From the NCBI GenBank assembly GCA_900074725.1, contig LT598456.1:193488-257487 (forward strand): DNA of 64,000 nucleotides, given 5' to 3'. Source of the DNA: Lachancea dasiensis. Lineage: Eukaryota; Ascomycota; Saccharomycetes; Saccharomycetales; Saccharomycetaceae. A program made the translations under genes and the position numbers. Positions 19,461-30,087 of this stretch are shown here, piece by piece. Under the pieces are notes generated by a model. It was not told the DNA's origin, did not search any database, and saw only the letters and a program-made list of their open reading frames with translations. How positions within the stretch are numbered: position 1 is the stretch's first letter; each line of letters starts with the position of its first letter.

Positions 19461-19940
19461 CTGTCTACGCTGGTTCTTTCAAAAGGTTCAGATCACACAG
19501 TGCTCGTCTCAATTGAGATTTTTCATGCACTAATGTTAAGCATGTAGTATACCCCGGCCTCGAAAAGTTGCAAACCGTAAGATGGAATGATCTAGCGCCT
19601 CTTGAAAACTTCTCCAGTCCCTACCTTCTATATACGGTGAAGATCTCGGTTTCGAGACGCCGCCTTTCAGGTCTCCCTTCAACGGCATGCCTTCAATAGC
19701 AGTAAATTTCCCCCTCCCGTCGTGTTTATGCTTCAATTCTTCAAAAAGACTCCTCAACAATTAGCTTACACTTCCATAATGGCTGATGCCCATTGTAACG
19801 TCTGTCCGAACGCTGAACTACTACTTTCTCCTGTCCCGTATGTCATTACTCCGTCCAGAAGTCCGAGTTAATTTATATTGTCTGTTAAACTGATCTAAAC
19901 CACATATTGCTTCATCACTGTCCAGCTGCCGTAATCATCG

Positions 19941-21029
19941 ATGTCAGAGCAGCTTCGGCGTGTCTTGCGTGAAAAAATGGAGGCTGCAGAGCCTTCTCTC
20001 CAATTGCTTTCTGAGCAGGAAAGTTCCAAGGACGCTATTCCAAGCACGTTGGCCACTTGGAAAGGCTACTTCCAAACCAACGCGCAGACAGTTGTCAATG
20101 GTTTCAACTTTAATATGTTTTATTCGCTACCATCTATTACACCGGGCTGTCCAGCCCAAACGATTCCCGTATTTATTTTCCATCACGGTGCTGGATCCTC
20201 AGCGCTGACCTTTGCTCCCCTGGCTCTTTCTTTGCAGGAAAAACTCGGCGGATTATGTGGAACTTTTGCATTTGACGCCCGTGGCCATGGTCTCACACAA
20301 CCTAACGGTGAGATATCGAACTCTACTAAATACAACCTTGACGAGTTTGTATCCGATTTTCAGCAAGTTTTACAAGCTTTTCATGACGAACACCTTGAGA
20401 ATATAAGCCCCAAATTACAGGTGTCAATTATCTTAGTAGGCCATAGTCTCGGCGGCAGTATATGCGCTAGTGTTCTAAATAAAATACATGGTGCTTTACG
20501 GACGAAAATTGTGGGCGTGGCCATGTTGGATATTGTGGAAGAAGCAGCAATTCAGGCGTTAAACACCGTCGATTCGTTTCTCACCATCACCCCAAATGTG
20601 TTTGCGGATTACGGGAGCGCCATTGATTGGCACATCAAGAAGGGCCTGTCTAGTCTCCGGTCAAGTGCTGAAATTTCCATACCGAGCCTATTTTATGCTT
20701 CTTCATCCGGTAAAGTAGTACGAAGAACGAATCTCCAAACTTTTCGGTCTTTTTGGGACACTTGGTTTAAAAACCTCTCCAGCAAGTTTGTCTCGCTGAA
20801 TACCAGTAAGCTGCTTATTCTTGCTGGCGACGATAACTTGGATCGCGAATTGATTATAGGACAAATGCAAGGCAAATTTCAACTCGTGGTGTTCCAGGAG
20901 TCGGGCCACTTCATTCAAGAAGACTGCCCCGACAAAACGGCTGTAACCCTTATAGACTTTTGGAGACGCAATGACAACAAAACGGTGGTCATTAAGACAA
21001 ACTGGACCCAAAAGGCTACTTCACAGTGA
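19941..21029 (+). CDS. PPE1: protein phosphatase 2A methylesterase
   Basis: Encodes 362 residues of the alpha/beta hydrolase fold. Ppe1 removes the methyl ester from the C-terminal Leu of PP2A catalytic subunits, opposing Ppm1. The nucleophile elbow is GHSLGGS with Ser169. The oxyanion-side motif HHGAGSS precedes it, and the catalytic His is H323 in SGHFIQED. S. cerevisiae Ppe1 also carries a small-subunit ribosomal protein name from older work. The gene is convergent with QNS1 with only about 40 bases between stops, the same pairing as YHR075C-YHR074W. Confidence 0.95.
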   Translation: MSEQLRRVLREKMEAAEPSLQLLSEQESSKDAIPSTLATWKGYFQTNAQTVVNGFNFNMFYSLPSITPGCPAQTIPVFIFHHGAGSSALTFAPLALSLQEKLGGLCGTFAFDARGHGLTQPNGEISNSTKYNLDEFVSDFQQVLQAFHDEHLENISPKLQVSIILVGHSLGGSICASVLNKIHGALRTKIVGVAMLDIVEEAAIQALNTVDSFLTITPNVFADYGSAIDWHIKKGLSSLRSSAEISIPSLFYASSSGKVVRRTNLQTFRSFWDTWFKNLSSKFVSLNTSKLLILAGDDNLDRELIIGQMQGKFQLVVFQESGHFIQEDCPDKTAVTLIDFWRRNDNKTVVIKTNWTQKATSQ

Positions 21030-21069
21030 TGATACAAAACTAAAGTCAATATACACCTGCTAGGCACTC

Positions 21070-23214
21070 TCAATCAACAGACATTACATCGAGCTCTTTA
21101 ATATCTTTACCCTCACATTGAGCCACAATTTGGTCAATTTTCTTAGATGCCCAAGCAAACCTAGGGTTTATCAAGAATGGTCTCAGATCAAACCGGTTGT
21201 CATCCGGAGAATATTGTTCAGCGTGATAACTTGGAGTTATCACAGTTTGCTTGTGTCTATTGATGGCATAGAAAAAGAAAAATTTCTTGACCTTTTCAGC
21301 GACCTGGGCAGGCGTCAGTCTTGGAGTCCATTCGTGTAAAAGCTTCAGAAACATAGAATAAGGCCCACATTTTTCGACTTTTCTCAAGTAGCCAAAGATG
21401 CTCAACTCTTCATATGTCATCCCCATGTCAATTTCGTCGGACTGCACGTAATCCTTAGTAATTGGTTCAAGTTCTGCTGTCGGTGTAGCTGTCAAGAACT
21501 CTTCCAGAATTGGCATGTCAAATGTCTTGGCGGCATACGCGATGAATCTCTTTAGGTCAGTTTTGGAGATACCGCCGATGGGATTAATGTCAGCAGAGGA
21601 GCAGTCATATTTTGTCAAATATCCGCGTAAACATTCGTCGACATTTGCACTCCCGAGAACAAGTAGACTACCTCCATTGGGAATTCGACGAACCCAAGGT
21701 AATAGTTGGGCAAACAAGTATGCCAGAACCATACGCAGACGGGCTTGGATGTTTTGCAAGGCTAAATTCTCAGTTTGAGAGCCTCCAAATATCTTGAAAA
21801 TTGGTCTTTTGCCTGTGGTTACCTCAAACAGAGCAACAACACTCCCAACTAGTGAGTCCATGTTGAAGTCAACATGATAAGAAGAGATTACTTTCGCCAG
21901 CTCACGGCTCCTTGACCTGGTGTCCTTGGATGAATTCTCCGTTCCCATAAAGCATGTATGGAAGAGACAGCTAGCAAGGTCTTGTGGAACTTGTGGTACC
22001 CAACTTTCACCCTTGCGGGAAAGCTTTCTCGCATCTGCTAAAACCTGTTGATTACCTTCATGGCATTCTTTCACAACTAACCTGCACATGGAGTGGACGA
22101 TAACAGCCGTTGCACAAGAATCGATACCCCCTGATAAAGGTAAGAAAAACCCTGTGCCGTTGCAACGCCTCAAATAATCCCACATCCAACAAGCTGGACC
22201 AAGAGCAATTTCTTCTTCGGCGCTGTGGTAGAAGATGGGACGCTCTTTCGAAGGAGCAATCTTGGGATTAAATCTACTCTCTATAGGAGCTAACTCTTCA
22301 TTGACGTCGATTCTCTCAAATTTGACATTGGAATTCACTGCTTGTAGACCACGGGACAAAAACGAAGCCCTTTGTGTTCTAACTTCTTCTAAATCAACTG
22401 TTGCAGTGACAACTTCAACGTCTTTCAAACAAAATTGACTGCCTTGGGCGACTACCTTCCCATTGACAGCGATTAACGCACAACCATCATAGTATAAACG
22501 ATCACCATCACAACCACGTTGGTTGGCATATAAATAGACGCCTCCACATCTTCTGGTTGCACTAGTGATAAGCTCTAACCTGCGGTTTAGTTTCCGCAGT
22601 TCATGATGAGATCCGGATGAATTTGTGATGATCTCGACTCCATCTAACGACATCGCAATGTGAGGGGATTGCGGAGTGAATAGCTCCTCGCATGTCTCAG
22701 CGCCAATGCACGTATCAAGAGTGCGGATTACTGCATCTCCAAAAGGCACAAAGCGCTGATTCGTGATTTTTTGAATTAACGGGGGCAACAGAAACTGTTC
22801 AACTTGGGCAGTTTTCATCCAAGGCGTAAAGAACCTCATCTCCCGGTAGTTTCCATCATTTGCCAGCCATATTTTGGGCCGAATGAAGAGAATCTGGCCG
22901 TCCAGAGACAGCAGACGGCAATTATATCTTACATTCTTATGCAAGACTGGCATCCCGATGTCCAGCAATAAACCGTGAGTTTCCGGCGATCTGATAATTT
23001 GCGCGTACATTTCCCAAGAGTGAATATATAAATCATTTTCCAAGAAATGATCCAAACATCCGTAACCTGTAATTTCCAACTCCGGTCCAACTCTTAACCT
23101 CGCACCTTCTGCTTTGGCCAATTTAATGGATTCTAAGATACGGTCGCGGTTTCCTTCAAAATCAAGAGCCCATTGATTCAAATTGCAGGTAGCTAGCGTG
23201 ATAAGGTGAGACAT
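21070..23214 (-). CDS. QNS1: glutamine-dependent NAD+ synthetase
   Basis: Encodes 714 residues, the same length as in S. cerevisiae. It amidates deamido-NAD to NAD+ using glutamine and ATP, the last step of both de novo and salvage NAD synthesis. The N-terminal nitrilase-like glutaminase carries the triad E45 (ELEITG), K114 (RPKIWLAND) and C175 (GAETCEEL). The C-terminal synthetase has the PP-loop SGGIDS at 361-366. Essential in yeast and normally single-copy. It is followed on the same strand by the 2-oxoglutarate oxygenase, ASP1 and OSH3, each with its own gap. Confidence 0.97.
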   Translation of the reverse strand: MSHLITLATCNLNQWALDFEGNRDRILESIKLAKAEGARLRVGPELEITGYGCLDHFLENDLYIHSWEMYAQIIRSPETHGLLLDIGMPVLHKNVRYNCRLLSLDGQILFIRPKIWLANDGNYREMRFFTPWMKTAQVEQFLLPPLIQKITNQRFVPFGDAVIRTLDTCIGAETCEELFTPQSPHIAMSLDGVEIITNSSGSHHELRKLNRRLELITSATRRCGGVYLYANQRGCDGDRLYYDGCALIAVNGKVVAQGSQFCLKDVEVVTATVDLEEVRTQRASFLSRGLQAVNSNVKFERIDVNEELAPIESRFNPKIAPSKERPIFYHSAEEEIALGPACWMWDYLRRCNGTGFFLPLSGGIDSCATAVIVHSMCRLVVKECHEGNQQVLADARKLSRKGESWVPQVPQDLASCLFHTCFMGTENSSKDTRSRSRELAKVISSYHVDFNMDSLVGSVVALFEVTTGKRPIFKIFGGSQTENLALQNIQARLRMVLAYLFAQLLPWVRRIPNGGSLLVLGSANVDECLRGYLTKYDCSSADINPIGGISKTDLKRFIAYAAKTFDMPILEEFLTATPTAELEPITKDYVQSDEIDMGMTYEELSIFGYLRKVEKCGPYSMFLKLLHEWTPRLTPAQVAEKVKKFFFFYAINRHKQTVITPSYHAEQYSPDDNRFDLRPFLINPRFAWASKKIDQIVAQCEGKDIKELDVMSVD

Positions 23215-23407
23215 TGACGCTACACAATTATCCTTCGGGTGATCAGCTTGGTTAGACTTAGGGAGATGAGATGAATATTACTGTAACAATGTTGATAAAC
23301 TATTTAGTACATAGTGATAATTTAAAGCTCGGGGGCCGTTGGGTCGCTGGTCACCTTGTAAAACACGAGTTCTGCGCTCTGAAGGATCTTCTTTACCCTT
23401 TAAGGAC

Positions 23408-24433
23408 TCAAGAACTGTAGGTAGCCTCAAGTCTCTTCTGTAAGTGTTCAGCCGCGGTGATAGTAGGCGGTGTTAATCCGCTGGCGTGATCGGCGACTAG
23501 CCTGCTGGGTACTGGGGTGAGTTCAGTGGCGTGTTCTGGGTGCACGAAGAACACTATCGAATACCTATCTTTTGTACGAGTTTCGCCTGGTGTAAATTTG
23601 ACACGGTGGTAAGTGCTTTTGAGTACTCCGTTAGTCCAATATGATAGAAGATCACCGAAATTTACCACCAAGGGAGGTGCTTTGCCGTCATGCTGAGATT
23701 CCACGAATGGAACCTCCGCCCATTCCTCAGTAGGTTCGTTACCTGGGCCTTCAGTTTGTAGCTGTAGCCCCTGTTGTCCTCGACGTTGAAAAAGAAGGGT
23801 CAATGACCCGTAATCCGTATGGGCACCAGCCCTTATTGTAGCATCGTAATCCTGAATGCTAGAATGGTCTTCTCTCACCAACGGGTATCTTAGCATACGG
23901 AAAACGCAGCCGCTGGGTTGGTCGGGTCTGTGTTTCTTCGCAAAAAACTCGCGATCCTCCACTTCTAAGCCCTCGCATAAAATGTTCAGTATCCGCATGG
24001 CTGTCTGATGCAATTTCTGAATTGTATTTGATATCATCGCTCGGTGTTGTTCCAAGATTGGCGGAACAACGTTGTCGTTATCTCCGTGACCGTTGAAGTC
24101 GAGATCGCTTTGATTGAAAGTGCCAGTCTTGAAGTTGATATTTCCAAAGTTATAGGCTTCCTTGAAGTCCCGGGCTTTGCTCGGATCGAGTTGCTCGTTG
24201 GTAAAGTGGGTATAGCCAATGTTGTTGGACTTTATGGCGTACTGTCCCTTGACATCGTCGGGAGTTTGAGTAAAGAAGTCTTGAGAAACCTGGAATAAAG
24301 CGTCTACTTCATCCTGAGTAAAATTATGTCCGTCTACGAATAAAAAGCCTTGCTGTTGGGCTGCCTCTAGCAACGACGAACTGATAGTCTTGGTGGGTTG
24401 CGAAATATCGATAATCTTAAGCGGGTTTGACAT
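23408..24433 (-). CDS. 2-oxoglutarate/Fe(II)-dependent oxygenase, isopenicillin N synthase-like
   Basis: Encodes 341 residues. The N-terminal DIOX_N-type region covers about 5-120 and the 2OG-Fe(II) oxygenase core about 170-310. The iron triad is H205, D207 (GAHTDYGSL) and H276 (STYHRV). R290 with S292 (RYSIVFF) is the RxS motif that binds the 2-oxoglutarate carboxylate, so all catalytic residues are present. The first ATG is at 24433; the frame continues upstream without an ATG. Homologues are common in fungi and plants, where substrates range from flavonoids to hydroxy acids, so the substrate cannot be told here. No counterpart sits between QNS1 and ASP1 in either S. cerevisiae sister block. 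Confidence 0.85.
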   Translation of the reverse strand: MSNPLKIIDISQPTKTISSSLLEAAQQQGFLFVDGHNFTQDEVDALFQVSQDFFTQTPDDVKGQYAIKSNNIGYTHFTNEQLDPSKARDFKEAYNFGNINFKTGTFNQSDLDFNGHGDNDNVVPPILEQHRAMISNTIQKLHQTAMRILNILCEGLEVEDREFFAKKHRPDQPSGCVFRMLRYPLVREDHSSIQDYDATIRAGAHTDYGSLTLLFQRRGQQGLQLQTEGPGNEPTEEWAEVPFVESQHDGKAPPLVVNFGDLLSYWTNGVLKSTYHRVKFTPGETRTKDRYSIVFFVHPEHATELTPVPSRLVADHASGLTPPTITAAEHLQKRLEATYSS

Positions 24434-24694
24434 TTTCAGCACTTGGTCGTAACAATGACTATATCTTAATCCTCCAATGTAGTGCCTTCCTGAGACTGCT
24501 GGCAATGAAAATCTAGGGCGGCGATCTTAGAATACTACTACCTTTATTGTCATATCAGATAGAATTATTTTGGCAAGATATTAATAGTTGACATTTTATA
24601 ATAAACACGCATGATATACCTCGCAACTACCGTTTCTAAATTCACTAGACTTGCTCAGTTGGCAGTGTGAACACTTATACAACGATGCTTTTGT

Positions 24695-25840
24695 TCAGCC
24701 ACCGTAGGCGCCTTTGAATACTTCTCGAATCTCAGACAGACCAAACTTCTCAAATAGACATAACTGCAGAAGAATTCTGCTCTTTTCTGGGTTTAGAAAT
24801 CCAGAAGCAATGATATTAGACCTTTTGCCTGATTTTTGTTTCGGCAAGTTCGCTGTGGGGACCATTCCGTCCATGGATCTTTTTGAATATACGATCGGTA
24901 TGGACAGCTCTAAAACCACGTCGTTCACCGCAGATGGCAAAGACCCGGCGCCCATTGTGGCAATGACGAGACCTTCGCAACTTTGAGCCACTAATCGCAC
25001 CAACTCGGGCGACAGCGTTTGGTGGCCATACAACACATGAACTGTGGGGAAGCTTGTGGCGGTAAATTTTGTAGCATCCTTGTCATCAGTTGGCAGGAGA
25101 GCGAGTTTGAATTTGTGACAAACTTCTGGTTTGACTGGGGGCCAGTAATAGTGCACTTCGTTGTTGACAAAATTGCCCAAATAGCCTTGCCTTACATTAA
25201 AAGAGTCCAGTGAGTTAGCATTCGTCTTGGTGATGTAGTAGCCGGCAGAAATTTGGTCATTGAGCGAAACGAGTACTCCGCGTCCGCGTGACTGCTTGTC
25301 GGCTGCAATGCAAATGGCTTGGTAAAGGTTCATGGGACCATCCGCAGAAACACTTGTCGAAGGTCTCATAGATCCCACAAAGACTATAGGAACGTCTCCG
25401 GAGTCAATGGTGCTCTCAATGAAGAATGTAGTTTCGGCCATCGTGTCGGTACCGTGGGTAATCACAATACCATCGAAGTTTTGCAACGCTGACGAGACCC
25501 CAGCATATATCTTGAGCAAGGAATCTTCATCAATTTCTTTGGAGTCAACATTGCAAATCTGTTCGTAATCAATGTCGCAAACGCCTGATATGTCTGGAAT
25601 AGACTCCAACAGCTCCTGGATGGTCAAGTCTACATGGTATCCGGCAGTGTGCGACGAAGACGCTCCTTTGGAGGCAATGGTGCCACCAGTTCCGAAAATT
25701 TTGATTTTGGGAAGCTTTCTGGCCACATGTCTGTCGGACTGAGCTCGCTCATTGTGGTCGTGAGCGGAAGATAATAAAGTGAATTTGGAAGATTCTAAAT
25801 CCGAGCAGATAGTATTGATCTCGATATCGTTATTTGGCAT
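24695..25840 (-). CDS. ASP1: cytosolic L-asparaginase
   Basis: Encodes 381 residues, as in S. cerevisiae Asp1 (YDR321W), which hydrolyses asparagine to aspartate and ammonia. It is a type I/II bacterial-fold asparaginase. The first active-site motif [10 protein letters not shown] is at 50-59 with nucleophilic Thr54, and the second motif HGTDTM lies about 90 residues later. There is no secretion signal, so the enzyme is intracellular. The roughly 40-residue N-terminal extension is polar. A perfect PAC word (GCGATGAGCT) lies about 82 bases upstream at 25922-25931, which is unusual for this enzyme. Confidence 0.95.
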   Translation of the reverse strand: MPNNDIEINTICSDLESSKFTLLSSAHDHNERAQSDRHVARKLPKIKIFGTGGTIASKGASSSHTAGYHVDLTIQELLESIPDISGVCDIDYEQICNVDSKEIDEDSLLKIYAGVSSALQNFDGIVITHGTDTMAETTFFIESTIDSGDVPIVFVGSMRPSTSVSADGPMNLYQAICIAADKQSRGRGVLVSLNDQISAGYYITKTNANSLDSFNVRQGYLGNFVNNEVHYYWPPVKPEVCHKFKLALLPTDDKDATKFTATSFPTVHVLYGHQTLSPELVRLVAQSCEGLVIATMGAGSLPSAVNDVVLELSIPIVYSKRSMDGMVPTANLPKQKSGKRSNIIASGFLNPEKSRILLQLCLFEKFGLSEIREVFKGAYGG

Positions 25841-26225
25841 CTAGAAGGATTTACTAAGTACTCTTGATGTTTTAGTGATCTCTCCCTTTCTTATTCTTGA
25901 GAAGAATACTGAGAGAGATGAGCGATGAGCTTTCCAATTTTTTGTCAACAGAGCGGTACCGCTTGTAAATTAAAGAAAATAATCATATACAGGAATCGTA
26001 ACTCATTTAAAACTTCAGTTGTATCCTTGGTAAGAACAAAAGATTCGATGATTCAATATCATGGGCTTCGTCTGGCCAGAGTAGATGACAACTGTTCTGC
26101 TAAATTTCTCTATTTGTACTAAAAACATGCGCTAGTTTCTTCTCGAAGTTCAGCGCCTGCTATGTGCCACCATAAGGGGAGAATCGCCTTGACGCTTGTT
26201 TGACGTTTCCAACTGATAGAAGCTG
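25841..26225. other. intergenic, ASP1 promoter and OSH3 3' end
   Basis: About 385 bases. It contains the PAC word at 25922-25931. An ATG frame of 65 codons starting at 25925 overlaps that word and looks accidental. Confidence 0.5.
25922..25931 (+). promoter_or_regulatory. PAC motif upstream of ASP1
   Basis: GCGATGAGCT is an exact PAC word, normally found before ribosome biogenesis and RNA polymerase I/III genes. It lies about 82 bases from the ASP1 ATG. Confidence 0.5.
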
Positions 26226-28898
26226 TTACCATAAGGAATCCACGTTTTTCCAATCATTATGCCTTCTCCTCTCCCAGTAGCCCTCACGGCCCGTAATAAC
26301 TGCCCAGTGGTTGTCGGAAACCCGCTGGAAGTATTGAGGCCTGACGTCGTTATTTTCCGAACGTCTGACACGCTGCTGCTGCTCGAGCTCAAGTTTGAGT
26401 TTTTCTGCTTCGCTGATTTTTCCTTCTTCATACATCCGTAAGTCTGGCCTTAGTCGAGAGTCTGTCGAAGGAAGTTGACCTTTCTCAATGTCAGTTATTT
26501 GATTTAAATTCGCTGCAAATTGAGTAAAGCCGTATTTTCTCTCGTGGTTAGGAACCAGCCTCCCGATTTCCCAAATTGTGGAGCCCTCTTTGGCATTCAC
26601 GATCTCCTTCGTCCAGTTACCTTTCAAGGATTCAACGTGTTGGGAACCGCGGTGGATGGCAATTGTTAAATCCTCAGAACGACCACTAAACATTCCTCCC
26701 GCTTTGAAAGCCACACGGGCCTTAACATTGTGAGAGGATATAACCTCCATATGATTTTGCGGCTCTACATACCTTTCGCCAGCAAAAATGTTTTTGAGAA
26801 TCGTAATAGGTTGTGACCATTCATAGCGCTCTCCTGATGACTTGATGGTCAGCCTGAGCTCTCCTTCGTTAACAAATTCAATAGATTTACCCCAGAACTT
26901 TTGGACGGGTGAGACAGAGTACGAAATGTCCCACTCTGCATGGTCGACATGAAATGCGAAAATTTGAGGCTTGTGGGACACCTTCTCAGCAACAAGCCGG
27001 ATGCCTTTGTCTTCGCGTACGAGCTCGAAAGTTTCGCCGAGTAACGGATTAAATGGTTTGCGAAGTGCCCTGGTCTTACTGCGGTGCATAGAAAGATAGG
27101 AGCATGCGAACGCAGCAACCAAAGCTATTCTTTGAACATCGTCGGCAGTTTTAGCAGCTTTTGTCAACAATTCGGAATATTCAAAGGTCTCCGAGAGCAT
27201 TTGTAGAATCGTTATTGGCTCATTAGACGTTATTGGCATAGATATCGATGTCAAATCTTTTCCAACATTCTTACGCAAAAATGAAAGTAAGCTTGGTGGA
27301 GTGGAAGCTGCTTCTGGAATGTCATTTCGCCTCGTAACTTTAATATCACTTGGAAGAGGATATAAGTCCCCACCAGGCGCAGCAGGGACACTTTTTTGGA
27401 CAAACTTTGCATCATACCTGGAGGAGTTGTCATCATCATTGTCTTCCGTTTTTTCAATATTTTTTTTTTGGGATAGGAGAAGGGCGTTGACACCTTCTTC
27501 ATCATTCAGCATAATGACGCCTTCTCCTGCTTCCGATTCGTCTATTTCATTATCCAGGTTATCATCTTGTGCATCGTAAAATTCGTCGCTAAAGATTGAA
27601 AGGCTCTCCGTGGGTGCATTTTTATGAATTGCATTGGTGCTGTAGGCTAGCCATTGACGTACGAGATCTTCAACCTCTCCTAAACTTTTGTAAAGTTTGT
27701 GTTCGTAAGGTAGAATACCTAGGGCATCAGGAGAATCTTGGAGCTCCGGTAGTCTTTCCCTTGAAACACTCTTACTCCCACTGTGGGGCGGAGCTCCTGA
27801 TTGGGCAGAGTTTGTGGGGGAGACGGAGCTCGTAAGGCCACTAATTTTGAGATCCGTAATCTCGTGAGAGGGTGGAGAGTAGCTTAACGACTTGATCCGA
27901 CAGAACTCCAATTTCTGTTCGATCAGTTTAAGACCGGATATAAGACTAGATGGTGCAGCTTCATCCACCATGCTATTTTGATTGCGGGTAGGTTTCTTTT
28001 CCTCTTTCTTGAAACAGTCCTGTAGAGCTTGGATCCACTCACTCCACGTTGCTTCGTCCTTCGCTTTCAAAACCCAGATTTCCATCCCAGAGTCTATTAT
28101 GATGAGTCTAGTCATCTTATTGGCGCTCACAGTTGCCAGTGGAATCAGGATCTCGCCCCGGCAAACATTATTATACTCGTTCAGATAGTATGAGAAGGCC
28201 TTGTACTTAAGGTCAAGCTTGAAAAATCGCTTTGTGAAGCCCTGAAGCTTCTTTCTCCTTTTCTTCAGCATATATCCTTGAAGAATGCGGCCCTGTTTGA
28301 CACGTAGGAGCTGGGAACGGGATCTGTGCACGGGCATGTTCTCAGGCCCCTTTGTCTTGTTTTCCACACCAAGTAAAATTTTCTTCTTGGCAGTCTTTGA
28401 GGAAGTGTTGTCCAGTACAAATGCATAATACCCGTCCTCATCAGCTTGTACACTACCCTCGACATATTTATTCCCTGGGATGGTCCCCAACCACTGCACT
28501 TGGGTGAAGCCCTGTGCGACGAGCTTCTTGTTGAGCGGTATGTCTTGCGTAGATTGCTGGACAGCAGAAATTGATTTTGAACGGTTGCGCTGCACGAACT
28601 CTTCCGATGAAGAATTGCTGCGATTCAAAGCGTAGTCTAGTAAGGTTTTGGTATCTGGAGCAATATGGACGCTTCCTATGCTATCGCCATTGACATTCAC
28701 ATTGTTCGAACTGCCTCTCCGTTTTGAAATACCACCATTTCTTTGGAAGGCCTCATTGTTGATCGTCGTCTGCCGTTTGTATATGCCAGCTTCCACTGAT
28801 CGTTTCAACGGCTTCAGTTGAAACGTTACCGTGTCGCCCTTTGAAACCTTCAGCCAGCGGACTACAAACGACCGATTCTGGACGTCTATCGTCTCCAT
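26226..28898 (-). CDS. OSH3: oxysterol-binding protein homologue Osh3
   Basis: Encodes 890 residues (S. cerevisiae about 996). Osh3 works at ER-plasma membrane contacts, controlling PI4P through Sac1. Domain order is an N-terminal GOLD-like beta region (about 1-200), a PH domain (about 206-300, starting LQGYMLKKRRKK), a FFAT motif EFYDAQD (439-445) for binding ER-resident Scs2, and the OSBP lipid-transfer domain (about 530-850). The family signature EQVSHHPP reads EKVSHKPQ here (638-645), so the second His is Lys. That fits a branch that handles PI4P rather than sterol, though I have not compared sequences. The neighbour QNS1 matches YHR074W. Confidence 0.95.
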   Translation of the reverse strand: METIDVQNRSFVVRWLKVSKGDTVTFQLKPLKRSVEAGIYKRQTTINNEAFQRNGGISKRRGSSNNVNVNGDSIGSVHIAPDTKTLLDYALNRSNSSSEEFVQRNRSKSISAVQQSTQDIPLNKKLVAQGFTQVQWLGTIPGNKYVEGSVQADEDGYYAFVLDNTSSKTAKKKILLGVENKTKGPENMPVHRSRSQLLRVKQGRILQGYMLKKRRKKLQGFTKRFFKLDLKYKAFSYYLNEYNNVCRGEILIPLATVSANKMTRLIIIDSGMEIWVLKAKDEATWSEWIQALQDCFKKEEKKPTRNQNSMVDEAAPSSLISGLKLIEQKLEFCRIKSLSYSPPSHEITDLKISGLTSSVSPTNSAQSGAPPHSGSKSVSRERLPELQDSPDALGILPYEHKLYKSLGEVEDLVRQWLAYSTNAIHKNAPTESLSIFSDEFYDAQDDNLDNEIDESEAGEGVIMLNDEEGVNALLLSQKKNIEKTEDNDDDNSSRYDAKFVQKSVPAAPGGDLYPLPSDIKVTRRNDIPEAASTPPSLLSFLRKNVGKDLTSISMPITSNEPITILQMLSETFEYSELLTKAAKTADDVQRIALVAAFACSYLSMHRSKTRALRKPFNPLLGETFELVREDKGIRLVAEKVSHKPQIFAFHVDHAEWDISYSVSPVQKFWGKSIEFVNEGELRLTIKSSGERYEWSQPITILKNIFAGERYVEPQNHMEVISSHNVKARVAFKAGGMFSGRSEDLTIAIHRGSQHVESLKGNWTKEIVNAKEGSTIWEIGRLVPNHERKYGFTQFAANLNQITDIEKGQLPSTDSRLRPDLRMYEEGKISEAEKLKLELEQQQRVRRSENNDVRPQYFQRVSDNHWAVITGREGYWERRRHNDWKNVDSLW

Positions 28899-29192
28899 GG
28901 CAGGGACTCTATCTAGTATATGGACGATCTAATTCGGAGTTGGTCGGTTCAAGTTCGTGGTCCCAAATCTTTTCAAAGTTTAAAATCAATATTTAAACAA
29001 CATAAAGGCCAACCCTCACGTGGAGATCAATAACTTCGCAAGCCCTGCTCAATTCCAAAGCTAAAGACTTGCTCGTATCTGCTGGTCAGGTTAACGTTTG
29101 TGCTAAACTTCCAAAGGTACCTGAAGCTGAACAAAGCAGCGTGTTTATGCACAATATCGGCTGCAGATCCAACGACATAATACTGGTAGATA

Positions 29193-29411
29193 ATGGAGAA
29201 TCCATACGAGCAAGTACATCAAAGCATCTTGTCGCGTATAATCAACAACGTGGAACGGCTGAACGAAAGTGTTGTAACGTTGAACCAAGAGTTAGAACAC
29301 ATAAACGCTCGAAACAAGAATTTGCAACTGATGGGCCAAATGTGCGAGAATTACCATAAGAGTGTCCAATTCAATATGACCGCCACAAATAGCAAGAGGG
29401 GCCCTTTATGA
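29193..29411 (+). CDS. DAD4: DASH/Dam1 complex subunit Dad4
   Basis: Encodes 72 residues, exactly the S. cerevisiae length. Dad4 is a small helical subunit of the Dam1/DASH ring that couples kinetochores to microtubules. The N terminus MENPYEQVHQSILSRII, the central RLNESV and LNQELE, and the end NYHKSVQFN and ATNSK match the family as I recall it. A single helical hairpin is expected. It is divergent from OSH3 (about 294 bases) and convergent with NOP10. DAD4 neighbours SWA2 and ASP1 in S. cerevisiae. Confidence 0.95.
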   Translation: MENPYEQVHQSILSRIINNVERLNESVVTLNQELEHINARNKNLQLMGQMCENYHKSVQFNMTATNSKRGPL

Positions 29412-29687
29412 ACTATGGCTGTCGCAGCTCTGTGGAGAAGCCGAGATAGGACCGAAGGATAACCCCACCCATCTCAACTGCTGTCTACTTAACCACAAGA
29501 GGGAGAGCCGAAATGCCGCCGCAGCAGCATCATGCTGAGCTACGTCTATCGCCTACCCGACAGCATGCCCTACTTGCTCTCGCGGATTCTAAACACACAT
29601 TTTTTTAATTCCGTTAAACTAATATAATATACAACAAATGCTATGTTCTGGTGTGATGTCTGGCTTCTCCATGCTTTAGTCTTGAAT

Positions 29688-29951
<264 letters not shown>

Positions 29952-30087
29952 TTAAAGTTTGGTAAAGTGAAAATTAGTGATGGCATTATATACGAGATAG
30001 GTTTAAGTAGTTCCATTTAGCAGTACCTTAGAAATCAGAGCTTGTAAGCCGTTGAGTTGGCTTGGGGAGACCAAATAGACCTTCCTC

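Larger units (their letters stand above)
16951..19940. other. 3-kb gene-poor region between the zinc-finger gene and PPE1
   Basis: Holds the presumed promoter of the zinc-finger gene, a GACA/GATA microsatellite (17503-17602), a 119-codon ATG-started frame (17658-18017, minus), a CACGTG cluster (18053-18223) and a decayed repeat copy (18937-19460). The rest (about 18300-18900 and 19460-19940) shows no gene. I looked for a point centromere (CDEI, AT-rich CDEII, CDEIII) and found none; the region is not AT-rich. Confidence 0.55.

Noticed and set aside
16951-19940. Possible point centromere in the long gene-poor region with CACGTG words
   Set aside because: No AT-rich CDEII of suitable length and no CDEIII (CCGAAA core in context) lies beside any CDEI-like word.
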